Shown: positions 1 through 9,552, counted from the stretch's first letter. The stretch is 64,000 bases of DNA from Halostella litorea (GCF_004785955.1 NZ_ML214300.1:361223-425222); one strand, 5' to 3'. Notes: generated by a model not told the origin, from the letters alone. Numbers and translations are program-made.

Positions 1-956
1 TCGGGCACGCGCTCGCCGTCGGCGACGACGCTCTCGCCGTCCGTGATCCGCCCGACGTCCGCGGCCGTCAGCCCCTCGCCCCGGAGCGCGTCGAGGACCC
101 GGTCGGCGGCGTCCGGCGGGGCCGTCACCAGCAGCGTGCCGGAACTCGTCGCGCGCCACGGATCGAAGTCCAGCGCGTCCGCGACCGCCCGCACGTCGTC
201 GGGGAGCGGCACGGCGTCGCGCTCGAACTCGACCCCGACGCCCGCCGCGCCCGCGAGTTCGTGGAGCGCGCCGTGGAGGCCGCCCTCCGTCGCGTCGTGC
301 ATCGCGGTCACGGGCCCGGCGGCGGCCGCGGCGACGGCCCCCCGGACGTGTTCGACGCCGGGGAGCCGCGCGGCCGCGGCGTCCAGCGCCGCCTTGTCGG
401 CCGGGATCTGATCGGGATACAGCGAGGCGAACAGGCTGGCGGCCTCGACGCCCGCGCCGGTCGTCACGAGCAGGCGGTCGCCCGGCCGCGCGCCGTCCGG
501 GCGCACGACTGCGTCGTGGTCGCCCACCGCCATCGCCGTCGCGCCGCCGACCCAGGGGAACGAACAGCCCGCGTACCGCGCGGTGTGGCCCGTGACGACG
601 GCGGTGCCCAGTTCCGCGAGTGCGTCGTCCATCGCGCCCCAGACGGCGGCGAACGACTCGTCGGCCATCCCCGGCGGGAGGTGGAAGGCGACCGAGAGAT
701 GCGACGGCGCGAGGCCGGAGACGGCAACGTCCGCGAGCACGACCCCCAGCGCGAACCGGGCGGCGCGCTCCCACCCGAGGCCGGGCAGGATCGAGAGGGG
801 GTCAGTCGCGGTCACGACGGCCGTCCCGTCGGCGTCGATCACGCCGAAGTCGACGCCGTGGCGCGGGCCGAGCGCGACGTCCGCCCGGTCCGCGCCGAGG
901 CGCGGGTAGATGTACTCCTCGAAGAACTCGCGGTCGACCTTCCCGGCGTCGGCCAT
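1..956 (-). CDS. AIR synthase-related (PurM/HypE/ThiL-like) protein, 3' part cut by window edge
   Basis: The frame opens at an ATG (956) and stays open to the window edge, about 318 codons, so the C-terminus is missing. The protein looks like the PurM superfamily that includes ThiL, HypE and SelD: an N-terminal stretch with TDPLS followed by a LGWERAARFALGVVLADVA helix, and a central HDATEGG signature, both of which contribute to the ATP/Mg site in that superfamily. Haloarchaeal members are annotated only as AIR synthase-related, and the substrate is unknown. No hyp or thi genes lie nearby to specify it. It is divergent from the gene at 1075 with about 118 bp between them. Family assignment is good; function is open. 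Confidence 0.8.
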   Translation of the reverse strand, partial: MADAGKVDREFFEEYIYPRLGADRADVALGPRHGVDFGVIDADGTAVVTATDPLSILPGLGWERAARFALGVVLADVAVSGLAPSHLSVAFHLPPGMADESFAAVWGAMDDALAELGTAVVTGHTARYAGCSFPWVGGATAMAVGDHDAVVRPDGARPGDRLLVTTGAGVEAASLFASLYPDQIPADKAALDAAAARLPGVEHVRGAVAAAAAGPVTAMHDATEGGLHGALHELAGAAGVGVEFERDAVPLPDDVRAVADALDFDPWRATSSGTLLVTAPPDAADRVLDALRGEGLTAADVGRITDGESVVADGERVP

Positions 957-1074
957 ACCGGCGGTGGGGTCGGCGGCGACAAAGGGATGCTGGTCGGCGC
1001 GCGGTGCCGGGGCTTCCGTCCCGCCGCCGGGGCGGTTCAGGTTTAAGTACGGGGACGCGCCCACCTCGGGGTCC

Positions 1075-1635
1075 GTGGCCCACCGCGCCCTCGTCGCCTA
1101 CGAACGCCCCGACGGCGACTACGACCTCCACCGCTCGCGCTGGGGCGGGGCGGACCTCTCGCTGGCCCGCCGCATCACCGCACGGACGCCGTTCGGCGGC
1201 CCCGGTGCCGCCTGGACCGGCAGGAGCCCGACCCCGCCCGCGGAACTCCCGCCCGAAGCCGGCTCCCGGCCGGTCGAGACCCGACCGACCGCCGTCGGCC
1301 TGGACTTCGACGACGTGGTTGCCGCCGTCAACCCGCGCGAACACGAGGCGCTGTTCGTTGTCGCGCCGGACTACGACGTGACGGCGTACCTGCCGCTGTG
1401 GTTCGGGCTGCCCGGCGTCGCGCCGGACGTGACCGCCGGCGCGCTCGTCGCCGCCGACCCGGACGGCGGTCCGTACGGCGGCCCGCGGCTCCGGCGCTGG
1501 TTCCGCGCCACGAAGGGAGTCGTCGCCGACCTGACCGCCCGCGGCGCGCTCACCCGCGACGAGGCCGTGGCCTACCTCGCCGACCGCGTCCAGCGCCGGG
1601 TCGGCGACCGCCGGGAGGTGATCCCGGTGGCGTAG
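1075..1635 (+). CDS. Haloarchaeal conserved hypothetical protein (DUF6735-like)
   Basis: A 186-residue protein starting at a GTG (1075), VAHRALVAYERPDGDYDLH. The start is chosen because a TATA-like TTTAAGTA lies at 1042-1049, about 26 nt upstream, giving a leaderless transcript; the in-frame ATG at 910 would lie before this promoter. It opens with a haloarchaeal pattern (ALVAYERPDGDYDLHRSRWG) that I associate with the DUF6735 family, and it has no signal peptide or membrane segment. The C-terminal third is helical and Arg-rich. No enzymatic motif is visible. It precedes nucS by 40 bp on the same strand and may be co-transcribed with it. Confidence 0.75.
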   Translation: MAHRALVAYERPDGDYDLHRSRWGGADLSLARRITARTPFGGPGAAWTGRSPTPPAELPPEAGSRPVETRPTAVGLDFDDVVAAVNPREHEALFVVAPDYDVTAYLPLWFGLPGVAPDVTAGALVAADPDGGPYGGPRLRRWFRATKGVVADLTARGALTRDEAVAYLADRVQRRVGDRREVIPVA

Positions 1636-1675
1636 CCCGAACGCGGGCCGCTTTTGGTCGCCCGCGCCCTACCCC

Positions 1676-2422
1676 GTGGTAGTGACCGCAAGCGGCCGAC
1701 GCTCCACGGACGTGACGCTCCGGAACCCGAGCGCCGAGGAGGCGCTGTCGACCGTCGAGGACGGCGTGGCGGCCGGCGCGCTCGTCACCCTGTTCGGCCG
1801 GTGTACCGTCGACTACGACGGCCGCGCCGCCAGCCAGCTCGGCCCCGGCGACCGCCACGTCATGCTCAAGCCCGACGGCACCATCCTCGTCCACACCGAC
1901 GAGGGACAGAAACCCGTCAACTGGCAGCCGCCGGGCTGTACGCACGAGCCGTCGCTTACGGACGCCGGCGACCTCCGGGTCCGGAGCGTCCGCTCGTCGC
2001 CCGACGAGGAGCTGGTCGTCACGTTCGAGCGCGTCGACCAGGTGTCGGCGTTCGACCTGACCGACGGCCACGATCTGGCCGTCGAGGGGACCGAGGAGGA
2101 CCTGCGCCAGCGGATCCTCGCCGACCCGTCGCTCGTCGAGGACGGCTTCACGCCGCTGGCGACCGAGCGCGAGACGCCCGCCGGCGCGGTCGACATCTAC
2201 GGCGAGGACGCCGCCGGCCGGACCGTCGTCGTCGAACTCAAGCGCCGCCGCGTCGGCCCGGACGCTGTCGGCCAACTCGACCGCTACGTCGGGGCGCTGG
2301 AGCGCTCGCTCCACGCCGACGCGAGCGTCCGCGGGCTGCTGATCGCGCCCTCCGTGACGCAGAGAGCGGAGCGGCTGCTGGAGAAGAAGGGCCTCGAGTT
2401 CGTCGCGCTATCGCCGCCATAA
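1676..2422 (+). CDS. nucS: Mismatch-specific endonuclease NucS (EndoMS)
   Basis: A 248-residue protein whose family cleaves both strands at mismatches and starts a MutS-independent mismatch repair. The N-terminal half is the beta-rich dimerisation/DNA-binding domain. The C-terminal half is a RecB-like nuclease with the expected catalytic constellation: D173 in GAVDIYG, and E187 and K189 in VVVELKRR, followed by Q200. The start is a GTG at 1676; another GTG at 1682 is possible. I see no clear PCNA-interaction box at the C-terminus (ending LEFVALSPP), so PCNA docking may be weak or use a different motif. A mutS gene lies 1.2 kb away on the other strand. Identification is firm. Confidence 0.93.
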   Translation: MVVTASGRRSTDVTLRNPSAEEALSTVEDGVAAGALVTLFGRCTVDYDGRAASQLGPGDRHVMLKPDGTILVHTDEGQKPVNWQPPGCTHEPSLTDAGDLRVRSVRSSPDEELVVTFERVDQVSAFDLTDGHDLAVEGTEEDLRQRILADPSLVEDGFTPLATERETPAGAVDIYGEDAAGRTVVVELKRRRVGPDAVGQLDRYVGALERSLHADASVRGLLIAPSVTQRAERLLEKKGLEFVALSPP

Positions 2423-2578
2423 CCGTCTGCCCGTCTGGGGGTCCCGTCTACTAGCTGTACTAACCAACCAGTCCGCTACCGGAGTCAGTGGGTTGTTGAG
2501 TTCAGAACCGAATGGGTAGTAAAAACGCCAGCCCTAGCTGAGAGAAAGCATATACCACTCAAACTGCGTCCTGTTCAT

Positions 2579-2968
2579 ATGTACCGCAGAACCGTCTTGG
2601 CTACCTGTTCGATCGGTGTAGTTGGGCTCTCGGGTTGTGTGTTTGGGGACCGAGCCAATGAGACCGAGAGGACGTTCGGAGACCGAGTCAACGATGGGGA
2701 GATAAAAATGAATGCCACGGAAACCGACTGTAACAACGAGTCGGTTGACGTGAACTTCGATGAGAGGAACACTACAGATGCTGTCGATGAGAAATTGGAT
2801 ACGATCGTACACTCCGACACATATGTGGAAGAACCGGAGTATTCATCGGGAATACTCGAAATCTTCAGCACGTTAAATGAGGTCCGTATGGACTCGGAGT
2901 ATCGTCCAACTATCGTCCATAGAGGGAATTGCTATAGAGTGAGTCTGAGAATGTTATCTGATGATTGA
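2579..2968 (+). CDS. Small secreted lipoprotein of unknown function
   Basis: 129 residues. The N-terminus (MYRRTVLATC) has a twin arginine, then a short hydrophobic stretch and a lipobox LSGC with the lipidated Cys at residue 20, so it is probably a Tat-exported membrane-anchored lipoprotein, as is common in haloarchaea. The mature part is acidic with two further cysteines (about residues 60 and 117) that could form a disulfide. A TATA-like CATATAC at 2550-2556 sits 23-29 nt before the ATG. Base composition differs sharply from the neighbours: 27 of 60 bases are G or C at 2701-2760, against nearly 80% in nearby genes. This suggests recent acquisition. No family is recognised. Confidence 0.7.
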   Translation: MYRRTVLATCSIGVVGLSGCVFGDRANETERTFGDRVNDGEIKMNATETDCNNESVDVNFDERNTTDAVDEKLDTIVHSDTYVEEPEYSSGILEIFSTLNEVRMDSEYRPTIVHRGNCYRVSLRMLSDD

Positions 2969-3103
2969 TGTCAACAGGAGTATTCAGTAATATAATCGCC
3001 GTTTTACGCCCCATGGACTTCCCAACGGAGTGATACCAGCAGTCCCAACCTCGTGCTGGCATGTGCCAGTTACGGGACAGTCCCCGAAATACAATAGTCC
3101 GTA

Positions 3104-3505
3104 TCAGTACCCCTCCTCGGCGGGGCTGACGTCGAGCACTTCCAAGCCGCCCAGCGAGAGCGCGTTCGGGTGGTGACCGTCGAGCGGGTCGCGGTACCCG
3201 GTCGGCTCCAGCACCGCGGCGACGACGGCCTGGTCCTCGGCGAGCGTCGGCATCGCGTCCACGACGGCGTCGACGCCGTGACGGCGGCAGTAGACGCCGA
3301 CGGGTTCCCAGGTGTGGCCCTCGTAGCGGCGGAACGCGACGGTGACCTCGTCGTCGGCGGTGAGCAGTCCGTCCGCGCCGTCGTCGGAGCCGTCGTCCGG
3401 CCGACACCGCGCGCAGGGGACGCTCCCCCGGGCGTAGTCGGGGTCGACGCCGAGGCCGCCCGCGACCGTGCCGGTGAGTTCTCGGGCCACGTCGTCGGGA
3501 TTCAC
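3104..3505 (-). CDS. Haloarchaeal hypothetical protein with CxxC and C..H pairs
   Basis: 133 residues starting MNPDDVARELTG. It contains CARC (about residue 31) and YCRRH (about residue 73), which together could bind a metal, plus a conserved-looking stretch GYRDPLDGHHPNALSLGGLE near the end. It lies 71 bp downstream of mutS on the same strand and may be transcribed with it. It is not MutL, which is what often follows mutS. The antisense frames are Arg/Val-rich shadows. I do not recognise the family and assign no function. Confidence 0.65.
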   Translation of the reverse strand: MNPDDVARELTGTVAGGLGVDPDYARGSVPCARCRPDDGSDDGADGLLTADDEVTVAFRRYEGHTWEPVGVYCRRHGVDAVVDAMPTLAEDQAVVAAVLEPTGYRDPLDGHHPNALSLGGLEVLDVSPAEEGY

Positions 3506-3576
3506 GGGGTTCTGTCAGGGCGGCGGGGTCAAGTGGCTGTCGGACGGCACAGTGGCGCCCCCGTCCCCCCGGGCGG

Positions 3577-6273
3577 CTACTCCAGTTCGCGCTGGAGTTC
3601 GTCGAGCAGCCGCAGTGCCTCCATCGGCGTCGTGTCGGCGATGCTGGTCGCGCGCAGGCGCTCGGCGACCGACAGCGGCACATCCGGGTCGCCGTCGGTC
3701 GCGACGGCGGGTCGACCCTCGCCCGCGTCGACCTGCGGCAAGTCTGTAGGTCGGCCACGGGCGTCCGTCGGGTCCGGATCGGCCGTGCCCGCGCCGCGAC
3801 CGCTCGCCGCGTCCGCCGCGTCGTCGAGTAGGTCCCGCGCCCGGTCCACGACATCGCCCGGCACGCCGGCCATGCTGGCGACCTCGGCGCCGTAGGAGGC
3901 CGTCGCCGCCCCCGGCCGTATCTCGTGGCTGAACGTCACCTCGCGGTCGTCGGCTCCGTCCGTGGCGTCGCCGTCCCCCACGCGCTCGGCGGCGAAGTGG
4001 CGGTTGAACGCGCCGGGCAGGTCCGCGGCAACCTCGGTCAGGTCGTGGTGGTGGGTGGCGAACAGCGTCGTCGCGCCGACCTCGTCGTGGAGGTACTCCG
4101 TGACCGCCCGCGCGATGGCGTAGCCGTCGGTCGTGCTCGTGCCGCGGCCCACCTCGTCCAGAAGCACCAGCGAGTCCGGCGTGGCGGCGCGGAGTATCTC
4201 CGACAGTTCGGTCATCTCGACCATGAACGTGGACTGGCCGCCCGCGATGTCGTCGCTCGCGCCGACGCGGGTGAACACGCGGTCGACGATCCGGAGCTCT
4301 GCCGACTCGGCCGGGACGAAGCTCCCGACCTGCGCGAGCACGGCGATCAGCGCCACCTGGCGCATGTACGTCGACTTGCCGCTCATGTTCGGGCCGGTGA
4401 CGACCGCGACGCGCGACTCGCGGTCGAAGGCGGCGTCGTTCGGGACGAACGACTCCTGGGTGCGCTCGACGACGGGGTGCCGGCCGGCCTCGATCCGGAT
4501 CCGGTCGTCGGCCAGTTCGGGGCGGACGTAGCCGTACCGCGCGGCCACCTCGGCGAGCGAGACGAGCGCGTCGAGTTCGGCGACGGCGTCCGCGAGCCGC
4601 TGGATCCGCTCGGACTCGGCGGCCACGTCGCTGCGCACCTCGGTGAACAGTTCGTACTCCAGTTCGTCGGCGCGCTGCTCGGCGCGGATGATCTCGTCCT
4701 CGCGCTCCTTCAGTTCGGGCGTGTAGTACCGCTCGGCGTTCTTCAGCGTCTGCCGGCGCGTGTAGTCGTCCGGGACGCGGTCGAGGTTGGCGTCGGTCAC
4801 CTCGATGTAGTAGCCGTGCACCGAGTTGTGGCCGACCTTCAGCGAGTCGATGCCGGTGCGCTCGCGCTCGCCTTCCTCCAGGTCGTCGACCCACGCCTTC
4901 CCCGAGCGCTCGGTCTCGCGCAGGTCGTCGAGTTCGTCGTCGTACCCCTCGCGGATCAGCTCGCCCTCCGTGATCTCTGCGGGCGGGTTCGCCCGGATCG
5001 CGTCGCCGATCAGGGTGCGAACGTCGTCGAGTTCGTCCATCTCCTCGCGGAGTTCGCGGAGGGGCTCGCAGTCGGCGTCCGCGAGGCGTTCCTTCAGGTC
5101 CGGGATCGCGTCCAGCGTCTCCTTCAGGGAGCGCAGGTCCCGCGCGTTCGCCCGGCCGCGGGAGATCCGGCCGACGAGGCGCTCGACGTCGTACACGTCC
5201 CGCAGGCGCTCGTGGAGCGCCTCGCGGGTCCGGACCCGCTCAGTGAGTTCGCCGACGGCGTCGTGGCGCGCCTCGATCCGGTCGCGCTCGATCAGCGGCC
5301 GGCGGAGCCAGTCCTTCAGCTTCCGGCTGCCGACGGCGCTCGCCGTCTCGTCCAGCACGTCGACCAGCGTCGCCCCCTCCGCGCCGTGGACGCCGCGGCG
5401 CTCGAACAGTTCGAGGCTGCGCAGGGCCACGGCGTCCATGAGCATGTACTCCCGCGGGTCGTACCGCGTCAGGTGGTTGAGGTAATCGAGGCGGCCATTC
5501 TGCCCGCCGCGCGCGTACTCGGCGTACGCGAGCAGCGCGCCGCAGGCCCGGATCTCCGCGTCCGAGGCCAGCAGGCGGTCCGGCGACCCGAAGTAGTCGG
5601 CGACCGTCTCGCGGGCGGCGTCGCCACCGAAGGCAGCCTCGTCGTACGGCGTCACCATGCAGTCCGCGTCGAACGCCTCCGCCGCGCCGGTCCGGACGTT
5701 CGGGCCGACGATGGCCTCCGGCGGGGCGAAGCGGCTCACCTCGTCGGCGACCGTCGCGGTCGAGTCGGCCCCGGTGACGTAGAAGTCGCCGGTCGACACG
5801 TCGAGCAGGGCGAGGCCGTACCGCTCGCCGTCGACCGACTCCGTCAGGCAGGCGACGAAGTTGTTGTCGTCGGTCTCCAGCAGTTCGTCCTCGGTTATCG
5901 TGCCGGGCGTGACGATGCGGGTGACCGCGCGGTCGACGACGCCGGTGGTCTCCGACGGGTCCTGCACCTGGTCGGCGACGGCGACGCGGTAGCCCGCGTC
6001 CAGCAGCGTCTCGATGTACGACTCCGCGTTGTCGATCGGGATGCCGGACATCGCGTAGGTGCCGGTGCTGTCCTCGCGCTCGGTGAGGGTGATCTCCAGC
6101 AGGCGGGCGGTCGTCTCGGCGGCCTCGCAGAACGTCTCGTAGAAGTCCCCGACCTGAAACAGGACGAGCGAGTCGTCGTAGCGCGCACAGAGGTCGTGGT
6201 ACTGGCGCATCATCGGCGTCAGGTCCTCGACCCGCTCGGCCATCTTTTCGGGGGGTCCCAGCGCCGGGTCCAT
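3577..6273 (-). CDS. mutS: DNA mismatch repair protein MutS
   Basis: An 898-residue MutS1-type mismatch sensor. The start is the ATG at 6273 ([10 protein letters not shown]); the frame extends upstream but that extension is Arg/Pro-rich and without an ATG near a promoter. Features in order: mismatch-wedging F-x-E (F44, E46 in GDFYETF), connector and core helical domains, clamp, then ATPase domain with Walker [10 protein letters not shown] (about 626-634), Walker [13 protein letters not shown] (about 700) and a C-terminal helix-turn-helix dimerisation region ([20 protein letters not shown]). All residues needed for activity appear present. It is divergent from the thioredoxin gene with a 152 bp shared upstream region. 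No mutL is adjacent in this window. Confidence 0.96.
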   Translation of the reverse strand: MDPALGPPEKMAERVEDLTPMMRQYHDLCARYDDSLVLFQVGDFYETFCEAAETTARLLEITLTEREDSTGTYAMSGIPIDNAESYIETLLDAGYRVAVADQVQDPSETTGVVDRAVTRIVTPGTITEDELLETDDNNFVACLTESVDGERYGLALLDVSTGDFYVTGADSTATVADEVSRFAPPEAIVGPNVRTGAAEAFDADCMVTPYDEAAFGGDAARETVADYFGSPDRLLASDAEIRACGALLAYAEYARGGQNGRLDYLNHLTRYDPREYMLMDAVALRSLELFERRGVHGAEGATLVDVLDETASAVGSRKLKDWLRRPLIERDRIEARHDAVGELTERVRTREALHERLRDVYDVERLVGRISRGRANARDLRSLKETLDAIPDLKERLADADCEPLRELREEMDELDDVRTLIGDAIRANPPAEITEGELIREGYDDELDDLRETERSGKAWVDDLEEGERERTGIDSLKVGHNSVHGYYIEVTDANLDRVPDDYTRRQTLKNAERYYTPELKEREDEIIRAEQRADELEYELFTEVRSDVAAESERIQRLADAVAELDALVSLAEVAARYGYVRPELADDRIRIEAGRHPVVERTQESFVPNDAAFDRESRVAVVTGPNMSGKSTYMRQVALIAVLAQVGSFVPAESAELRIVDRVFTRVGASDDIAGGQSTFMVEMTELSEILRAATPDSLVLLDEVGRGTSTTDGYAIARAVTEYLHDEVGATTLFATHHHDLTEVAADLPGAFNRHFAAERVGDGDATDGADDREVTFSHEIRPGAATASYGAEVASMAGVPGDVVDRARDLLDDAADAASGRGAGTADPDPTDARGRPTDLPQVDAGEGRPAVATDGDPDVPLSVAERLRATSIADTTPMEALRLLDELQRELE

Positions 6274-6425
6274 GGCGGATCGCCGTGCCTCCGTGGGGAT
6301 ATACCTCTCGGAACCGCGGCCGGTTCGAGCGGTCGGCCGGGGCCGGCGGCCCCCGGGACCGCCGCCGTGCGCGGCCACCGCACGCCCCCGAAACCGGAAA
6401 AGGGTCGCGTCGCCTACGGTCGGTG

Positions 6426-6809
6426 ATGACCGACACCGCCGCGCCGGCCGATGGCGAGTTCGACACGCCCGTCAGCGTCGACACCGGGGACGAACTCGAC
6501 GCGCTCCTCGCCGAGCACGACCTCGTCCTCGTGGACTTCTACACGAAGGGCTGTACGCTGTGTCAGGCCGTCGAGCCCGTCGTCGGCACCGTCGCCCGCG
6601 CGACCGACGCCGTCGTGGCCACGTGCAACCCGCGAACCGACCTCGCCCTCGTCGACGAGTACGACGTGCGCAGCGTCCCGACGCTCGTCCTGTTCGCCGA
6701 CGGCGAGGAGGTCGCCCGCCACGCCGACGGGTTCGTCGGGGCCGAGGAACTCGTCGGAACGGTCGAGGAACACGCCCCACCGGCCGCGACCGAGCCGCGG
6801 CGGCGGTGA
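6426..6809 (+). CDS. Thioredoxin-fold protein with CxxC active site CTLC
   Basis: 127 residues with a typical thioredoxin fold: strand [11 protein letters not shown], active site C-T-L-C in place of the canonical CGPC, the cis-proline motif [11 protein letters not shown], and a final helix. A 24-residue acidic N-terminal extension precedes the fold, and there is no signal peptide, so it is cytoplasmic. It probably reduces disulfides in cytosolic partners; the missing Gly-Pro between the cysteines should alter its redox potential. A second CxxC protein (DsbA family) begins 61 bp downstream on the same strand, so the two may form a transcription unit. Confidence 0.88.
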   Translation: MTDTAAPADGEFDTPVSVDTGDELDALLAEHDLVLVDFYTKGCTLCQAVEPVVGTVARATDAVVATCNPRTDLALVDEYDVRSVPTLVLFADGEEVARHADGFVGAEELVGTVEEHAPPAATEPRRR

Positions 6810-6870
6810 TGCGCCCGCCGCTCACACCCGGGACGCGCTCTTGTGTCGCCGCCGGCTACGTCGGGGCACA

Positions 6871-7512
6871 ATGAGCGACGCGCAGGACGCCGAAGTCGTC
6901 ACCGTCTACTCCGACTACGTCTGCCCGTTCTGTTACCTCGGGCGCAAGTCGCTGGAGCAGTACCGCGAGGGGCGGGACGGCGACATCGCGGTCGACTGGC
7001 ACCCGTTCGACCTCCGTGCCGGCGAGCGCGGCCCCGACGGGGAGATCGATAGCTCGGTCGACAACGGCAAGGACGAGGACTACTACGCGGAGGCCCGACG
7101 GAACGTCGAGCGCCTGCAGGAGCAGTACGGCGTCGAGATGGCGACGGAGATGGCCACCGATGTGGACTCGCTGGACGCGCAGGTCGCCTCGTACTACGTG
7201 AAGGAACACTACCCGCAGGGGACGTGGCTGACGTTCGACTGGGCGATATTCGACGCGCTCTGGCAGGACGAGCGGGACATCGGCGACGTGGACGTCCTCG
7301 CTGAACTGGCCGACGACGCCGGGGTCGACCCCGACGAGGTCCGGTCGGCTATCTCCGACGACCGGCTCCGGGAGACGGTCGGCGAACTGTTCGACGCGGC
7401 GCGGCGGCAGGGGGTCACGGGCGTCCCGACGTTCGTTTACAAGGAACACGCCGCGCGCGGCGCAGTCCCGCCGGAACAGCTGAAACGGCTCGTCGAGGGC
7501 ACGACGGCGTAA
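6871..7512 (+). CDS. DsbA-family / FrnE-like thiol oxidoreductase
   Basis: 213 residues. The N-terminus reads VTVYSDYVCPFCYLGRKSLEQY, the CPFC active site and following helix of the DsbA family, then the helical insertion domain, and near the end GVTGVPTFVY with the cis-proline loop and a terminal helix. This matches cytoplasmic FrnE-like dithiol oxidoreductases (2-hydroxychromene isomerase superfamily). There is no signal peptide, which argues against a role in extracellular disulfide formation. It follows the CTLC thioredoxin, a possible electron donor or acceptor. The substrate is unknown. Confidence 0.88.
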   Translation: MSDAQDAEVVTVYSDYVCPFCYLGRKSLEQYREGRDGDIAVDWHPFDLRAGERGPDGEIDSSVDNGKDEDYYAEARRNVERLQEQYGVEMATEMATDVDSLDAQVASYYVKEHYPQGTWLTFDWAIFDALWQDERDIGDVDVLAELADDAGVDPDEVRSAISDDRLRETVGELFDAARRQGVTGVPTFVYKEHAARGAVPPEQLKRLVEGTTA

Positions 7513-7531
7513 CTGGACGGCCGGTCCCGGC

Positions 7532-8482
7532 TCACGACGGCGCGCTGAGCGCGTACGTGACGCCGGTCGCCTCGCGCGAGACCTCCCAGAGGCGGCGCGC
7601 GGTCGACTCGTCGTACGACCGGTCGCTGGACCGCTGTTTCTCCGGAGGGCCGCGCATGTTCATGAGGCCGCCCGGGCCGACGTAGTCGCCGCCGTCGACG
7701 TCCGGCGCGGTGGCGGCGTACAGCATCGGGAGCGCGCCGTCCTCGGGCGACTGCGCGAGGACGGCGTTCGCCGCCTTCATCAGCCACAGGCGGATCCGCG
7801 AGCCCGCCATCTCCGGGCCGCGCCGCTGGAGGTTCGTGTCGGCGTAGCCGGGGTGGCAGGCGACGCTGCGCACGTCGGCGCTGTCGGCGTCGCCGCCGAG
7901 CCGGCGGTCGAGTTCGTACGCGAACAGCACGTTGGCGAGCTTGCTCTGTGCGTAGGCGTCCCACTTGTCGTACGACGCCTCGCCGTGCAGGTCGTCGAAG
8001 TCGATCCGGCCCCGCTCGTGGACGCCGCTGCTCTGGGTGACCACCCGGGTCTCCCCCGACGTCTCCCGGAGGTGCGGGAGGAGCAGCCCGGTCAGCGCGA
8101 AGTGGCCGAGGTGGTTGACGCCGAACTGCTGCTCGAACCCGTCGGCTGTCTCGCGCCGCGGGATCGCCATCACGCCGGCGTTGTTACAGAGGACGTGCAG
8201 CGGGAGGTCCCGCCCGCCGAACCACTCGGCGAACGACCGCACCGATCCCAGGTCGCCGAGGTCGAGTTCGCCGACGGTCAGCGACGCCGCGGGCACGTCC
8301 TCGCGGACCTCCGCCTTCGCCGCCTCGCCGCGCTCGACGCTCCGGCAGGCCATGACGACGTGTGCGCCCTTCCGGGCGAACGCCCGCGTCGCTTCGAGGC
8401 CGACGCCGCTGTTCGCGCCGGTGACGACCACGGTCTTCCCGGACTGGTCCGGCATCGATGACGCGTCCCACGACTCGCTCAT
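7532..8482 (-). CDS. Short-chain dehydrogenase/reductase, retinol dehydrogenase-like
   Basis: 316 residues. It has the classical SDR signature set: TGANSGVG cofactor loop (about 21-28), CNNAGV, QSSGVHE (active-site Ser region) and YAQSK (catalytic Tyr and Lys). The arginine after the second beta strand (ACRS) suggests preference for NADP(H). Length and the FGVNHLGHF motif fit the retinol dehydrogenase/WWOX-like group that haloarchaea carry in several copies. The native substrate is not predictable. It is convergent with the DsbA-family gene, with 19 bp between the stops. A downstream Met at codon 10 is an alternative start. Confidence 0.9.
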   Translation of the reverse strand: MSESWDASSMPDQSGKTVVVTGANSGVGLEATRAFARKGAHVVMACRSVERGEAAKAEVREDVPAASLTVGELDLGDLGSVRSFAEWFGGRDLPLHVLCNNAGVMAIPRRETADGFEQQFGVNHLGHFALTGLLLPHLRETSGETRVVTQSSGVHERGRIDFDDLHGEASYDKWDAYAQSKLANVLFAYELDRRLGGDADSADVRSVACHPGYADTNLQRRGPEMAGSRIRLWLMKAANAVLAQSPEDGALPMLYAATAPDVDGGDYVGPGGLMNMRGPPEKQRSSDRSYDESTARRLWEVSREATGVTYALSAPS

Positions 8483-8690
8483 ACGGGCGCTTCGAGCCGA
8501 GAAACAATCGTTCTAACGCTCGCGGAACCCGTCGTCGCGGCGACCGACGCCGTCGCCCGCCCGGACTGCGGCGCGGAGAACGAACTCGGACACCGGTTCC
8601 GTCGGGGGTGCGTCGCGGAACTGCCCGGGGCCGCGCGGCCGCCGGCGGAACGCCGGCGAATCTGCGGCCCATCTAACCGTTCGGTCAGCC

Positions 8691-8891
8691 CTAGTCCGGG
8701 CGGTAGTCGACACTGTCGGCGGCCCGCCCGGTGCGGTCACCGCCGAACAGGCGGTCGAACACCCACAGCACGGCGAGGAAAGGGAGCAGGGGCAGCATCA
8801 GCAGCGCCGTCCCCGCCCCGAGCAGGTACCCGATGAGGCTCATTTCCGTGTTCTGTTCCCACCCGGAGAGTTCGGTCACGGTTCGGGGCAT
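8691..8891 (-). CDS. Small haloarchaeal membrane protein
   Basis: 66 residues with one long hydrophobic stretch (IGYLLGAGTALLMLPLLPFL followed by AVLWVF), enough for one or two closely spaced membrane helices, then a charged C-terminus. The start at 8891 is supported by a TATA-like TTATTA about 30 nt upstream on this strand (near 8918-8923), which gives a leaderless mRNA. An internal Met at codon 17 would give a shorter protein. No family is recognised and it stands alone between the SDR gene and a divergent gene. Confidence 0.6.
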   Translation of the reverse strand: MPRTVTELSGWEQNTEMSLIGYLLGAGTALLMLPLLPFLAVLWVFDRLFGGDRTGRAADSVDYRPD

Positions 8892-9054
8892 ACAGTCGAG
8901 CTTACGAACCGGTTAGTAATAACGTTCACGCGCCGGCCGGATCGGCCGTCGGGACGCACCGCGGCGGACTTGTCGGCGACGGCCGTCCCGGCCGTGCCCC
9001 AACGTTTTTGCTGATACGGGCGTGAACTCGAAATCGATTAGCCAGTTTCAGACT

Positions 9055-9552
9055 ATGTCAGACGACGATAGCCGCGACCGCGGCGTACTCACGCCGGCCG
9101 ACAGGGCGTACCTCCGCGGGGAGGCGACGCTCCGGAGCGAACAGTCAGCCTACGACGCCCGGTACCGGATCCGGCGGCGGCTCAGAAACGCGGTGCTCGA
9201 CTTCGCCCTGCTGTTCGAGGAACTGGAGTCGCGGGACCGCGAGCGGGTGTTCGCGGACGACGACCTCGACGACGCGCTGGTGGACGCGATCGCCCTCCTC
9301 TATCTCGGCGTCGGCGACGGCGACCGCTCGCGCCGGGCGACGTTCGTGGAGGCGGTCCACCGCGCCGAGCGCAAGTGTGGCGCGACCGCGGTCAGCGCGA
9401 CGTTCGACGTGGAGCGGACGACCGCCTCCGTCGACGAGACCGTCGAGAAGATCGTGCGGGGCGCGTACAGCGACCTCACCGAGGAGGAGTTGCGCGCGTT
9501 CGCACATCACTGCGGCGAGCGCGAGGACGTGGACGTCGAGGAACTCAGATGA
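9055..9552 (+). CDS. Conserved haloarchaeal domain protein of unknown function
   Basis: 165 residues, soluble, helical and strongly acidic. The N-terminal text LTPADRAYLRGEATLRSEQSAYDARYRIRRR is of a kind seen repeatedly at the start of haloarchaeal hypothetical proteins, with a basic RIRRRLRN patch that could contact nucleic acid or membrane. The ATG at 9055 is preferred over an in-frame GTG at 9022. The last 8 bases overlap the end of psmB on the opposite strand. No catalytic motif is visible and no function is assigned. Confidence 0.75.
   Translation: MSDDDSRDRGVLTPADRAYLRGEATLRSEQSAYDARYRIRRRLRNAVLDFALLFEELESRDRERVFADDDLDDALVDAIALLYLGVGDGDRSRRATFVEAVHRAERKCGATAVSATFDVERTTASVDETVEKIVRGAYSDLTEEELRAFAHHCGEREDVDVEELR

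Noticed and set aside
3925-6426. 833-residue open frame on the plus strand over mutS
   Set aside because: Composition is Arg/Val/Ala/Gly-rich and repetitive, typical of an antisense frame in very high GC DNA; mutS on the other strand has all conserved motifs.
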